Source of the DNA: Laburnicola sp. R22_1 | Taxonomy: Eukaryota > Ascomycota > Dothideomycetes > Pleosporales > Didymosphaeriaceae | Assembly (NCBI GenBank): GCA_014281115.1 | Contig: JACONQ010000015.1 | Coordinates: forward strand, 496,001-560,000 | Direction: 5' to 3' | Length of the DNA: 64,000 bases | In this document: positions 1-13,865 of the stretch, piece after piece | How the letters are laid out: every line of letters begins with the position of its first letter | How positions within the stretch are numbered: position 1 is the first letter of the stretch | Notes under the pieces: generated by a model | Database searches by the model: none | Told to the model about the DNA's origin: nothing | What the model saw: the letters and a program-made list of their open reading frames with translations, nothing else | Made by a program: the position numbers and the translations under genes

Positions 1-3000
1 GCGTAACCCACTCTCTAGTTTTTTAATAATAAGGATAGGTAATATATACTATGATATACTTAGTTATAAGAACCTCTTTACAGTTATTTTATTAATATAT
101 TCTTTAACTGCCATTATCTCCAAATATGTGAGGCTATAGATGTGCGGTTGTAGCGCTTTATTATTAACTAGGTCAATAGTATAGTCGACGCCAGGACGGT
201 AAGAAGCTAACTTATTAGCTTCCTTTAGGTTAAAATACTAAAACTTATTATATAACCAACCTAGCAGCAGCCGCTTAAGTTTATCTATTATTTATAGCTT
301 ATTAACTAACTTCTTTATAAACTTATTATAGTTAGTCTAACTATAAGCAGCAAGACCTATAGTTACGCAGAAGATTTATGTATTATAGTTGCCATTAGTA
401 AAATTAGGCAGGCGACTAAGCTAGTTCCAATAATAAGGTTCTAACTAGATAACTAAGTCTAGATAGTGTACTACTATAAGATAAACTGCCTTGTCTATAA
501 TAATACTAATATTATCCCGCAGCGTAGGTTGTAAGAAGCTAGTTAGCGGTTTACTATAGTACACTATCTTAGGTAAGGCATTCTTAAGATAGTTAACTAG
601 ATAGTAGTAAGCGTTAAACGTTATAGACTAGTTATATAACCCTAGTTATAAGTTATAGGCAAATATGTAATCCATTCTAAGTATAATATTAAAAGTCCTA
701 ATATTAGTAATAAAATACATAACTATGCTAGTATAAGTCCCATACTATATAGTAAGGTCTATAGCTTAACTAATCTTGTTAACTATCTTACTATTAGCGA
801 GACACAATGTAATTAGGTTATTAATATTATATAATCTTAATTAGTGCTATTTAATATATATAGGGCTAACAAAACTTGCGCTGGCCCCTATATTAGTAAG
901 TTAATATACCTTAGCCTATTTATAAGGTATAGTAAGCTTAACAAGACATATAAACTATAACTACTTAATTTTATCTAGTTAAGGTTCTATATTAATAGTA
1001 ATAGTAGAGATCTATTATATATACTATTTATTTAGACCAACCTTAGGATCTAGTTTAAACTTATTTATTTTTTATTATACTATTATAAGATTCCTCTATA
1101 TATGCTGTTAATGTCGCTCTCTTATATAGTTTTGTTTAGGAGCTACTAAAAATATAACTTATTATTATTCTTATAGTCCTAACTACGACGTATATTATTT
1201 TTATTAAGGATCTTATATTTAGGTAACTTATTACGCAAGCCATTATGTCTATAAATACTATATAGTTAGTTAGAATTTGTCTAAATAGCGTAGACGTGTT
1301 GCGTGTCTTTATAGTTAATAGGGCCAGAGAGGATAATATAGAGGTACTTAATATTCTTTACTAAAGTAATTGTATTATTGCAATAGCTAGTAGTAGGATC
1401 TATTATATAATATTCCGCAACTTTATATTTAAAATATGCGTTAGTCTTAGCTAGTAAATCTAATTCTTATAACGTGCGTTTATAATTATTACGTCTACTA
1501 GTCCTACTTATATATAGGGCAGACGTGGTACGCGTTATAGTATTAGACCTAGTAGTAATAATGTTTATTAAGCGAGGATTTAAACAATTAGGCACTATAG
1601 TAAATATACTAAAGTAACCCATAGCAGACTTATAGTTAAGGCGCTCTATATATAAGACTTAATTTATATAAGACGCGAAAGATTCCCTAGGCACAGATAA
1701 TACGTTAGTAGTATAAATAATATAATTATGTATAAGTTAATAGGCTTCGCTTATTAGTAGGTAGTTAGACATATTAAAAAAGTTAATAATAGCTATAAAT
1801 TGCGCGTGCTAGTTAGTAAGTGTCTTCCTAGGGCCATAAACTAGGGAATCTTTCTATAATCTTCTTCAAGGCGTCTAATAGCTTATTTTTAGACAAATAG
1901 ATCTTATTAAAGTAGTTAAGCATATTAGCGATAGTTGTAGTAGTCTTAAAATATAGGTATAAGAGAGTTTATACCTATTTCTTAAGTTAACTATACAAGT
2001 ATATAATATGCAACTATGTATTTAGAAGAGTCTATAGCTTATCTATTAATATAATAAGCTAATATTTATAGTTGTCTTTGTCTGTATCCCTGCTAGAGAA
2101 ATAATCTATCTTAGGTATATAAATCTAACGCAAGTAGTAAGAGTCTACTATAAGTCTTAGTAATAGGAATACTTTGCAAGAGGGTATTAAATAGGTCTAT
2201 TATTATGCGTGACTTATGTGGCTTATGGCACGCAGGTTATATTATAAGTCTAGAGTAAGGAAAGAATGTGTATAATTAAGTAACAAATTATTAGCGGGTG
2301 TATAATAAACTTCTATATTTAGTAGTTATTTAAAAGATAGAATTAGCTAATTTAGATCTACTATAAACTATCTAGTGTTATAAAGTTAATAATAATAAAT
2401 AATGCGTATAGGTAGCTATTCTTTAAGCTTAGTAATATAAGTACGCGTAGTATCTAACTCTTACTAAAGTGCCTATTCTAACTTTATAAATTGCGTGATG
2501 TGGTTTTCTAAGTCTTAATAGTTAATACGCAGGACGTAGTCGTTAAGTAGATAATCTTAGAGCTTCCTAAGCTATTACTATGTGGTTATATAATAGGTAG
2601 CTAGTATCTTTAACTTTCTAAGAGTAATAAAGTCATTTTTTATTAAGTTATAGTATGCTTATAACTTAATTTCCTCCTACTCTACAATCTTAAGAGAGTG
2701 CTTATACAAAGTAATATAATTTTCTAATATCTTAACCTATTCTAACTTTGTTATAAACTGTTGCTCTAATATTTTATAACTAGTCTAGAGCTGCTTAAGC
2801 TCTTAGAGTTTAATCAAATTATCCTCTAGCTTATTAGTAATTTATTGTATAGTTATTAATAGTAACATAATAATATTCTACTAGAATTTAGGTTTCTACT
2901 TTACTGCGTTAATAAACTGCATAGATTATTAAACCTTAACTTTATTTAGCTTTAAACTATTCTTAATACTAGTTACGCTAGTATAGAGTTTATAATCTAA

Positions 3001-3373
3001 CACATTACTATTAGTGTTAGTAATATTAGTAAAGTATATATACTTAGGGAGATTAGTAGTAGTAGACTAGCACAGTTCTATTAGTTATGTGTTATAGTTA
3101 GAGAATTAGATATGTATATAAAAGGATTACCTTTATTATAAAGTCTACTTTTATTATTGTTATTGTTTGCACAGGCCTTATTATAATCTTTAGATTAAAG
3201 AAGTCTCTTTTTAAATATAACTTTACTCTTATTATAATGTTACTTTATTTCTAACAAGTTATTATCTAACTTATTCTAATTTATAGGTAGAGTACCCTAA
3301 GTAGTGCTTTGTTAAGTTAGGACCTCTGACTAATACGTAGTAGCGAAGTTACAGAACTTTTTATAGAAGCTAA

Positions 3374-3404
<31 letters not shown>

Positions 3405-4754
3405 GCTAGGTCTTGCTATCTCGTCTACTATATATAATAGGTTCGTCTTTTAGTAAGTGTATAGTTTAGATTAAAGGTTAAGATTGCAAAGTTAAGAATA
3501 TAGTAGGTGCTATAATTAGTTATAGTAGTTGCTTTTATATAAGGTGTTATAACTATAGCCTATATATAACTATAAAAGTCTAGATATATATAAAAACTCA
3601 AGATATTATATAGTAATATTAGACTCTCTAGGCTTTTACTAAAGTAGGTAAGACTTATTAGAATTATAAGATCTTAAGACCTTTAACTACGCAAAGCGAG
3701 CGCGCCTAAACTAGGTTTACTACTATACTACACCAGAGCAATTTACTAGCGGTATAGGTCTTACTAACTTAGCTTATAACTATACCTTAGGCTATAAGTT
3801 ATTTAGGTTGTTATTATCTACTATTAATATAGAGGTCGTATATATCTATCTACTATTATTGCAAAGGTCCTATATAACTATCTATTATTATTGTAGAGAT
3901 TCTGTGTATTATAGGTAATAGAAGAGATATTGTAGTTAGAGACGTTACTATTATTAAAACTAAGTAATAATATTAATATTATCTTATTTCTTATTAGTAA
4001 GGTAAATAAGATTACTATAATTTATAATAACTTGTAATAAGTTTAGTAAATAGTTATAAGTGACTTGTTTAAGTAAGCCAGACTTATAGTTATTATAATA
4101 ACCAGATTTGCTTATTAGTAAGCTACCCTTATAGCTATCTTAGTAGTCGTTACGTATAAAGCTTAGTAAGCTTATAAGTTATTATAGAGAGCCATATTAC
4201 TTATAAGTAAGTTATTCTTCTAGGGACTATTATAGTAGTACTAGGGGGCTAATATCTTATAAGATATAATCTACGTGCTGCTATAAATAAGGTAGTAGCT
4301 ATTCTTTATCTTTTATTATATCTATTATTATTAATAGGTAACCTATAAATAAGCATTATTGTCGCTATTAGTTATGTTAGTAATGCTCTAGGGGAGGCAT
4401 CTGTGCTCTTAATACCTAAGATACTTAAGAACGCGGAGAAGCCTACCTACTATATTAGTTAATAGGCATTGTTATTAGTGACGCCCTAGAGATAGGCCAA
4501 ATTTTAGATAGTTAAGCTACACCTTAATAATTGCTACTATAGTGTAAGAATACTATAGGGGTTATTATATTATATATAAGATAACTAGTAGTTAGAATTT
4601 AAATATAAGATAGTAGCAATACCTATATAAAATAGGTATATAGGCAGGCTATATATATAGCCTCGCTTAGAATCTCGCTTAAAACCACGCTAGTCCTAAA
4701 AGAAAAATAGCCAAGGATACTATAAGCAAGGGGTTGCACCTTAAATTAGTAATA
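1..4754 (-). mobile_element. Gypsy-type LTR retrotransposon, element B, partial (5' part), RIP-degraded
   Basis: This is the 5' part of a minus-strand Gypsy element: its 5' LTR (4543-4754), a gag-like interior, and the first residues of reverse transcriptase at the window edge. The minus strand of about 1-45 reads I-L-I-I-K-K-L-E-S-G-L-R, the start of an RT fingers motif. It is colinear with 9123-13,865 of element A (offset about 9122), with differences that are almost all C/T and G/A transitions, for example CAGCCGC at about 267-273 against TAGCTAC in A. No intact reading frame remains. An (ATT)n run lies at 3373-3401. The rest of the element is outside the window, so no target duplication can be tested. 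Confidence 0.85.
4543..4754 (-). repeat. 5' LTR of element B
   Basis: This is a 212-bp copy of the LTR also found at 5366-5577, 13,653-13,865 and 58,014-58,226. On the plus strand it runs from TGTAAGAATACTATAGGGG to TTAGTAATA. In transcription sense the family LTR starts TGTCACTAATC and ends TCCTTACA, giving TG...CA ends in the best-preserved copy. Confidence 0.85.
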
Positions 4755-5360
4755 ATATTACTAGAAGTAATAGCTATTATAATAGTAGGTATATATACTA
4801 CTTATTAAGTATATACTAGGTAGAAAGCTTATATACACTATAGGTCTCTTTTCTAGAGTTAATCCATAATATTATATAATTCTAGGCTGGCTATTTAGCT
4901 AACTACTATATTATATAATTAATAATTTCTTTAATAATAATTTTTATAGTAATAATTATAATTATAATTATAATAGTAACTAACCTAACTATTTTATTAC
5001 TTTTTTATAATAAATCTTCTCTTATAACTAGTAAGCTATATACTACCCCCTAGAACCTTACTATTACTACCTATCTTCTCTATACTCCTACTACTACTAC
5101 TACACTTACTTCTTATTATTGTTATGCGTCTGTATAATCTTAACTACTACTAGAAGCTTTTCTTACTATAGCTACGCACGCACACTTTGGCAACATATAA
5201 AAAATATCTACTTTTTTTCTAATAAATATCTACTACTATATCTTAGCCTATTCTCTAGTCTTACTAGTAATATAATAGCAAGGTGCTATTATTTTCTTAT
5301 AAAAGTTGCTATATTTCTTCTTAGGTCTTTATATAAAAGGATAACTTAGCACTTAAGAAT
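4755..5360. other. AT-rich spacer between elements B and A
   Basis: About 600 bp of AT-rich sequence between the LTR of element B and the target duplication of element A. It contains a short (CTA)n run near 5086-5103 and no convincing gene. A 76-codon open frame at 5119-5349 has no recognisable domain and is probably chance. It may be old repeat debris that A inserted into. Confidence 0.6.
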
Positions 5361-5365
5361 TTAGA
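5361..5365. repeat. Target-site duplication of element A, left
   Basis: TTAGA at 5361-5365 is repeated exactly at 13,866-13,870, directly outside the two LTRs. A 5-bp duplication is usual for Gypsy integrases, so these two LTRs belong to one insertion event. Confidence 0.9.
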
Positions 5366-5577
5366 TATAAGAACACTATGGGGGTTATTACATTATACAT
5401 AAGATAACTAGTAGTTAGAATCTAAATATAAGATAGTAGTAATATCTACATAAAGTAGGTACGTAGGCAGGCTATATATATAGCCTTACTTAGGACCTTG
5501 CTTAAAACCACGCTAGTCCTAAAAGGAAAATAGCTAAGGATAATGTAAGCAAGGGGTCGCACCTTAGATTAGTAACA
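5366..5577 (-). repeat. 3' LTR of element A
   Basis: 212-bp LTR. Plus-strand start TATAAGAACACTATGGGGG, end TTAGTAACA. It pairs with 13,653-13,865 and is abutted on the inside by the polypurine tract at 5581-5592. Confidence 0.9.
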
Positions 5578-5580
5578 CTA

Positions 5581-5592
5581 CTTCCTCCTCTA
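5581..5592 (-). other. Polypurine tract of element A
   Basis: The minus strand reads TAGAGGAGGAAG three bases inside the 3' LTR. This is the position and composition of the primer for plus-strand DNA synthesis in LTR retrotransposons. Confidence 0.75.
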
Positions 5593-5803
5593 TAGTAGCG
5601 ACTCTAGTGCTGCTAAGATTCTTTTAACTATATACTAATAGCCATATAACTATTACACTCTATTATAATCTATTACGCTTTATTATAATCTATTATATAC
5701 AATTTCTAATTATTATAATTCTTATAGTAATTTACACTAAATTATTAAAAATTTCTACTAAATTACTATAGATTTAATCTAATTTGTTAATGTCTATTAG
5801 GTT

Positions 5804-5990
5804 ATGTTAGTAGTGTTATTATTAATACTATTATTATTAGTGCTATTATTATTAGTACTGTTATTATTAGTACTATTATTATTAGTACTGTTATTATTAG
5901 TACTGTTATTATTAGTGCTGTTATTATTAGTACTGTTATTATTAGTACTATTATTATTAGTACTATTATTATTAGTACTGTTATTGTATA
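5804..5990. repeat. 15-bp minisatellite in the 3' part of element A
   Basis: About twelve tandem copies of a 15-bp unit close to TTATTATTAGTACTG, with variants TACTA and TGCTG. On the minus strand, the element's coding sense, the unit encodes an Asn/Ser/Thr-rich repeat (N-N-S-T-N). On the plus strand it gives a spurious Leu/Val-rich open frame that is not a gene. It lies between the integrase remnant and the 3' LTR. Confidence 0.85.
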
Positions 5991-6989
5991 AGTTCGTACG
6001 CTTAATCTGGCTAAGAGAATTATTACCAGAAGAGTTTCTAGAGGGACTACTATTTGTCGCTAACTTAAGACCTATATCTATTTATTTCTAGGCATCTAGC
6101 TAGGTGTCTATAACTAGAATAGTAGCGAGATACGTAACAACATTCTAGTGTGTAACAAAATTATTAAAGTTATGTGGTATAGTGGGTTTTTTTAGGTTCT
6201 TAGTATAAAAACTAGTAATAAGCCAAGAATAATTAAGCAAGTTATAGTAAGGCTTCTAAGTAGGATTGTTAAATCTATCCTATATAACTTTTTACTTTAT
6301 AATGCTATAGTTAGGCGCGTATAGGTCTTTTTTTAACTTGTTTAAGTAATAAGTATGTATAGTTCTTACCTTATAGTTCTTCTCTATATATTTGTCTAAT
6401 AGTATATTATTCTTATTATATATTGGCCTAGTAAGTAGTTGTTTATTATATAGGTATAATAGCTATAAGTAGAAAATATTATGTAGTTAGCCTATCTCCT
6501 TAGGTAAGTCAAACTTGTACGCCATATTATTAATAATACAAATAATACAAAAAGGTTCCCTATTCTTATAGTTAAGCAAAGAGCTAGGTCTCTTAGTCTT
6601 TAAGTTGTGCGCGTCTAATATTACCTTATTACTAACCTTAAAGTAAGACGTAGACGCGTGTTTTGCGTTAGCGTACTTAGCTTATTTAGCTTATGCCTAC
6701 TATAAGTTATTATATAAGAAATTGCGTAGTTAAATAAGGGAGTTAATAAAGTTATTTGTGTGTTAGTAGTCTATATAGGTAGGTGCTATAAGTGGGTGCT
6801 CGCTAGTAGTGGCGTCTCCACTTACTAACTTAATATTATATAATTATATAGGCTTAGTACTATTACATAGTAAGTAACTCTTAGTAGCAATAAAAGGTGC
6901 AATTTTTATTAACTTGCTAACTAATAAGTTGGCAATAAATTCCGCTATAGGTAGGTACAAAGCCTAATTGTCTTGCTAGTAGTTAATAT

Positions 6990-9170
6990 ATATATATAGG
7001 TACTTCTTAAGTATAGTGTTGGCAACTTTAGTTTAACTATTAGTTTTAGGGTGCTAACTAGTGGATAGGTGGGGCTTTGTACCCAGACGCTTATAAAGAC
7101 GTTTTCAAAAGTATAATATAAACTATTAACTATAGTTTATAATAATATTCTCTAGAAAACCCTCTTTGCGCTAGATATAGGTAATAAAAGCTTTTGTAAC
7201 TGTCTTAGCCATAATCTTAACTATAGAGATAAACTTTTTCTTCTTGCTAAGCTAGTCTATAATAACTATAATAGCTATATATATCTTGCTATTATTGCAA
7301 TAAGGTGGCAAGCTAATAAAAAAGTCTATTAATATTAATTTTTAGTAATAGTCTAGGATTAGTACTAGGTACAATAAGCTATATTTAGCGTTATAGTATG
7401 GCTTACTATAGTAATAGAATATATAGGCATAGACGTAGTAGGTAATAGAATGCGTTTTATATAACTAGTAATACTAGTAACTAATACATTTATAAGTATT
7501 CTTGTAACTAATATATCTATTAGTAATACTATTATAAGCTTACTTAAGGATGCGCGTATATATTTTCTTATTATTAAGGACGTATAGTTAGTCTTTAATA
7601 TATAGCAACCCTTTGCTTAGCTAATAGCTAGTAACCTTAATTCTAAGTTTCTACTTAAAAAGCTTCTCTAGCAAATGTTGAGCCTTAGTTCTAATAGTAG
7701 TAATAATATCCTAGACTATCTTGTTAGTAGTGTATGCTATTTTCATATTCTTAAGTAGTTGCACTGTATCCTTAGTTTTTGTTAGGATTGTAATAATAGG
7801 ATTTTTATTATTATTATTAGCAGCTAGTTTAGCTATATAGTATAATATGGCTGCAAGTTATAGGCCAAAGTAATATTTCTTATTTAATAACGCGCAAGTA
7901 GTAGTAACTATATAATATAATTCTTTGCCTTTACAAATCTCTAGGCGTAAGACTATTTATATTTAGTATTATTAGCGAATATTATTGTTGTCTTTAGGTA
8001 AGTTGCCTAAATAGCGCGTTAAGGCATTAGGTTTTATATCTTACTTACCTAGACAATATCTAATACAAAAGTTAAATTTAGCCAGAAACTGTACCTATTA
8101 TACTTATTATTAGTTGAGCCGCTTACTAGTTATAAAGTACTACAAGGCTAGGTAATTAGTAATAATATTAATAGAATCTTAGGTATTTAAGAGTTTAAAT
8201 CTCCACTCCTTAAACGCGTGTACTATAGCCAAAAGCTTCTTATTATAGATTTTATAGTTGCACTTAGCAGGGTTTATTTTATATAATAGGTACGTAATAG
8301 GCTATAATACGTCCTAATTATCTTTCTATAATAAGATAGCGGTAGTAATAAAGTTGGATGTGTTAGTCTCTAACTAGATTTTCTTATCTAAGTTAAAATA
8401 AATAAGTATAGGTACTATTATAAAGGCTTGCTTAAGCGCGTTAAACGTAGTTGTAGTGAGAGATCCTAGCTTAATAGGTCAGTCTTTTAGTGCATTGCCC
8501 TTTGTAAGATTAGTTCATAGGCAAGCAATCTAGCTAAATTCTTTAATAAACTATTAATAAAAGTTTATAAAGCCTAGAAAGGCCTATATATCTTTAAGTA
8601 CCTATAGTAGTTACTAGTTATAAACTATCTATACTTTTTTAGGATCTATTTTAATACCTTTGGTTGTTAGAATAATCCCAAGGTACTTAACCTTCTTAAC
8701 CTTAAACTAACACTTATTAATATTTAAATATAGACCTACTTATCCTAACTTATTAATAATAGTCTATATATGTCTAATATAGTTCTTCTTAGTCTTACTC
8801 TACATAAGTATATTATCTAGATATACTATATAGAAGTTATTAAGGTATTATTATAGTATTTTGTTAATATAAGTCTAAAAAGTACTAGGGGCGCTAGTGA
8901 GGCCAAATAGTATAATAGTGTATTTATATAGGCCATAGTGGGTTAGAAATACTATTTTTCTTTATTACTCTTCTTAATGCGTATATTATTAAAACCTATA
9001 ATAACATCCATAATAGACATAAACTTAGTTTTATTTATTTACGCTAGTGTGTCTTTTAATAATAGCGGCGTATTGCAATTGTGCTTTATAATAGTGTTAA
9101 TAGTGTGGTAATTAACGCAGACGCGTAACCCACTCTCTAGTTTTTTAATAATAAGGATAGGTAATATATA
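6990..9170 (-). pseudogene. Element A pol remnant: reverse transcriptase, RNase H region, integrase core
   Basis: Broken polyprotein segment of element A. RT landmarks in order on the minus strand: I-L-I-I-K-K-L-E-S-G-L-R near 9157-9123; F-L-T-H-Y-G-L-Y-K-Y-T-I-I-L-F-G-L-T-S-A-P near 8950-8890; Y-L-D-N at 8823-8812, where the catalytic second Asp of YxDD is Asn. The integrase core begins D-F-F-I-S-L-P-P near 7326, followed by I-V-I-I-D then TAG then L-S-K. All these changes fit G-to-A or C-to-T transitions. No protein can be made from it; the limits are approximate. Confidence 0.8.
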
Positions 9171-12100
9171 CTATGATATACTTAGTTATAAGAACCTCTT
9201 TACAGTTATTTTATTAATATATTCTTTAACTGCCATTATCTCCAAATATGTGAGGCTATAGATGTGCGGTTGTAGCGCTTTATTATTAACTAGGTCAATA
9301 GTATAGTCGACGCCAGGACGGTAAGAAGCTAACTTATTAGCTTCCTTTAGGTTAAAATACTAAAACTTATTATATAACCAACCTAGCAGTAGCTACTTAA
9401 GTTTATTTATTGTTTGCAGCCTATTAACTAACTTTTTTATAAACTTATTATAGTTAGTCTAACTATAAGCAGCAAGATCTATAGTTACGTAGAAGGTTTA
9501 CGTATTATAGTCGCTATTAGTGGGATTAGGCAGGCAACCAAGCTAGTTTTAATAATAAGGTTTTAACTAGGTAACTAAGTCCAAGTAGTACACTACTATA
9601 AGATAAGCTACCTTGCCTATAATAATACTAATATTATCTCGCGGCATAGATTATAAGAAGCTGGCCAGTAGTTTACTATAGTACACTATCTTAGGTAAGG
9701 CATTCTTAAGGCAGTTAACTAGATAGTAGCAAGTGTTAAATATTATAGACTAGTCACATAACCCTAGTTGTGGATCATAGGCAAGTATCTAATCCATACT
9801 AAGTATAATATTAAAAGTCCTAATATTAGTAATAAAATACATAGCTATGCTAGTATAAGTCCGATACTATATAGTAAGGTCCACAGCTTAACTACTTCTA
9901 TTAACTATCTTGCCGTTAGCGAGATATAATGTAGTTAGATTATTAATATTATATAATGTTAATTAGTGCTATTTAACGTATATGGGGCTAATAAAACTTA
10001 CGCTGGCCCCCATATTAGTAGGTTAGTATATCCTAGCCTATTTATAAGGTATAGCGAGCTTAATAAGGTATATAAACTATAACTGCTTAATTTTATCTAG
10101 TTAAGATTCTGTGTTAATAGTAATAGTGAAGATCTATTATATACGCCATATGTTAAGGCTAAGCTTAGCATCTAGTTTAAACTTATTTATCTTTTATTAT
10201 ACTACTATAAGATTCCTCTATATATACTATTAATATTGCTTTCTTGTGTAGTTTTGCTTAGAAGCTACTAAAAATATAACTTATTATCATCCTTATAGTC
10301 CTAATCGTAATATATATTATCCTTATTAAAAATTTTATACTTAGGTAACTTATTACCTAAGTTATTATGTCTATAAATACTATATAGTTAGTTAGACTTT
10401 ATCTAAATAGTGTAGACGTGTTGCGCGTCTTTATATTTAATAAGGCCAAAGAGAATAATATAAAGGTACTTAATATCTTTTACTAGGGTAATTACATTAT
10501 TATAATAACTAGTGGTAGTGTCTATTACGTAATATTCTGTAACTCTATATTTAAAATATATGTTAGCCTTAGCTAGCAGATCTAATTCTTATAACATACA
10601 TCTATAATTATTATATTTAGTAGTTCTACTTATACGTAGGGCAAACGTAGTACGCATTATAGTATTAGACCTAGTAGTAATAATATTTATTAAGCGAGGT
10701 TTTAAACAATTAGGCACTGTAGTAAATATATTAGAGCAACCTAGAGTAGACTTATAGTTAAGGCGCTTTATATATAAGGCTTAATCTATATAAGACATAA
10801 AAGATTTTCTAGACATAGATAACGCATTAGTGGTATAAACAATATAACTATATATAAGTTAATAGGCTTGGCTTATTAGTAGGTAGTTAAATATATTAAG
10901 AAAGTTAATAATAGCTATAAATCGCGCGTGCTAGTTAGTAAGTGTCTCCCTAGGGCTCTAAACTAGGAAATCTCTTATAATCTTTTTCTAGGCGTTTAAT
11001 AGCTTATTTTTAGACAAATAGATCTTATTAAGGTGGTTAAGCATATTAGTAACAGTTATAGCAGTCTTAAAATACGGGTATAGGAGGGTCTATACCTATC
11101 CCTTAAGTCGACTATAAGTATATAATATGCAACTATTTATTTAGAAGAGTCTATAGTTTATCTATTAATATAATACGCTAACATTTATAGTTATCTTTAT
11201 CTTTATCCTTACTAGAGAAATAATCTACCTTAGGTATGTAGATTTAATGCAAGTACTAAGGGTCTACTATAAGTCCTAGTAATAGAAATACTTTATAAGA
11301 GGATATTAGATAGGTCTATTATTATGCGTAACTTATATAGCTTATAGTACACAGGTTATACTATAAGTTTAAAGCGAGAGAAGGACGTATATAATTAAGT
11401 AATAGATTATTAGTAGGTGTATAACAAACTTCTATATTTAGTAATTATTTAATAGACAGAATTAACTTATTTAGATCTGTTACAAACTATCTAGTATTAT
11501 AAGATTAATAATAATCAATAACGCGTATAGATAACTATTCTTTAAGCTTAGTAATATAAGTATATATGGTGTCTAACTCTTACTAAAGCGCCTATTCTAA
11601 CTCTATAGATTGCGTAACGCGGTTTTCTAAGTCTTAATAGTTAATACGCAAGACGTAGTTATTAAGTAGGCAACCTTAGAGCTCCCTAAGCTATTATTGT
11701 AGGGCTATATAATAGGCAGCTAGTATCTTTAACTTTCTAAGGGTAATAAAGTCTTTCTTTATTAAGTTATAGTATGCTTATAACTTAATTTTCTCCTGCG
11801 TTACAATATTAAGAGAGTGCTTATATAAAGTAATATAATCTTTTAATATCTTAACCTATTCTAACTTTATTATAAACTATTACTCTAATATCTTATAACT
11901 AGCCTAGAGCTACTTAAGCTCTTAGAGTTTAATCTAATTATTCTCTAGCTTATTAGTAATTTGTTATATAGTTATTAATAGTAATATAATAATATTTTAC
12001 CAGAATTTAGGTTTCTAGTTTACTATATTAACAAACTACACATATTCTTAAACCTTAACTTTATCTAGCTTTAAACTATTCTTAACACTAGTTACACTAT

Positions 12101-13652
12101 TATAGAGTTTATAATTTAACACATTGCTATTAGTGTTAGTAATATTAGTAAAGTATATATACTTAGGAGATTAGTAGATATTAGGCTAGTATAGTCCTAT
12201 TAGTTATATATTATAGTTAAATAGTTTAATATATTTATAAAAGCGTTACCTTTATTATAAAGTCTACTTTTATTATTATTATTGTCTATAAAAGCCTTAT
12301 TATTATCTTTAGGTTAAAGAAGTCTCTTTTTAAATGTAACTTTGCGCTTATTGCAACATTGCTCTATTTCTAACAAGTTATTATCCAACTCATCCTAATG
12401 TATAGGTAGAGTACCCTAAGTAGTGTTCTATTAAGTTAGCATCTTTGGCTAAGACATAGTAGCAAAGTCGCGAAACTTCTTATAAAAGCTAATATTATTA
12501 TTATTCTTATGGCTAGGTCTTACTATCTCATCTACTATATACAATAGGTTTATTTCTTAATAAGTATATAATTTAGGTTAAAGGTTAAGGTCGCAAAGTT
12601 AAGAATATAGTAGGTGCTATAATTAGTTATAGTAATTACTTTTATATAAGACATTATAACTATAGCCTATATATAACTATAAAAGTCTAGATATATATAA
12701 CAACCCAAGATATTATATAGTAATATTAGACTTTCTAGGCTTCTACTAAAGCAAGTAAGACTTATTAAAATTACTATAAGGTCTTAAGACTTTTAACTAC
12801 GTAAAGCAAGCGCGCCCAAACTAGGTTTACTACTATACTACACTAGAGTAATTTACTAGGGGAATAGATCTCACTAACTTAGCTTATAACTACATCTTAG
12901 GCTATAAGTTATCTAAGTTATTACTATCTACTATTATTATAGAGATTATATATATCTATCTACTATTATTACAATGGTCCTATATAACTATCTACTATTA
13001 TTGCAAAGGTCCAATATATTATAAGTAATAGAAAAGACGTCGTAGTTAGAGACATTACTATTATTAAAACTAGGTAATAATATTAACATCGTCTTATCTC
13101 TTATTAATAAAGTAAACAGAATTACTATAATTTATAGTGACTTATAATAAGTTTAGTAAATAGTTATAGGTGGCTTATTTAAGTAATCCAGGCTTATAGT
13201 TATTGCAATAACTAGATTTACTTATTAGTAAGCTACTCTTATAGCTGTCTTAGTAGTTATTATATATAAAGCTTAGTAAGCTTATAAGTTATTATAAAGA
13301 GCCACATTACTTATAAGTAAGTTATTCTCCTAGAGACTATTATAATAATGCTAGGAGGCTAATATTTTATAAAATGTAACCTACATACTACTATAAATAA
13401 GGTAGTAGCTATTCTTTATCTCTTACCACACCTATTATTATTAATAAGTAATCTATAGGTAAGCGTTGTTATCGCTATTAGTTATATTAGTAATGCTCCA
13501 GAGAATGCATCTATACTTCTAATACCTAAGGTACTTAAGAACACAAAGAAGCCCACCCACTACGTTAGTTAATAGGCGTTGTTATTAGTAACGCCCTAGA
13601 GACAGGCTAGATTTTAGATAGTTAAGCCGCAGCTTAACAATTACTACTATAG

Positions 13653-13865
13653 TATAAGAATACTATAGGGGTTATTATATTATATATAAGATAACTAGTA
13701 GTTAGAATCTAAATATAAAATAGTAGTAATACCTATATAAAGTAGGTACATAGACAGACTATATACATAGCCTCGCTTAGGACCTCGCTTAAAACCACAC
13801 TAGTTCCAAAAGAGAAATAGCCAAGAATAATGTAAGCGAGGGGGTCGCACCTCAGATTAGTATTA
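13653..13865 (-). repeat. 5' LTR of element A
   Basis: 213-bp LTR; plus-strand start TATAAGAATACTATAGGGG, end TTAGTATTA, followed by target duplication TTAGA (13,866-13,870). It differs from the 3' LTR mainly by transitions. An imperfect palindrome GTTAAGCCGCAGCTTAAC lies just inside it at 13,621-13,638. Confidence 0.9.

Larger units (their letters stand above)
5366..13865 (-). mobile_element. Complete Gypsy LTR retrotransposon, element A, RIP-degraded
   Basis: An 8500-bp element on the minus strand, bounded by LTRs of 212 bp (3' LTR, 5366-5577) and 213 bp (5' LTR, 13,653-13,865) and flanked by TTAGA. Reading 5'-3' on the minus strand, gag-like sequence comes first. RT starts near 9160 (I-L-I-I-K-K motif), followed by an F-L-T-H-Y-G-L-Y-K-Y-T block near 8950-8890. 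The YxDD box at 8812-8823 now reads Y-L-D-N. The integrase core D-F-F-I-S-L-P-P is at about 7326-7303. This RT-then-IN order is Gypsy/Metaviridae. Many in-frame TAG/TAA codons show it is dead; for example TAG at 7253-7255 follows a D where the family has R. It probably could not move now. Confidence 0.93.

Noticed and set aside
5804..6091. 95-codon plus-strand open frame rich in Leu and Val, looking like a membrane helix
   Set aside because: It is the antisense translation of the 15-bp minisatellite inside a minus-strand retroelement.
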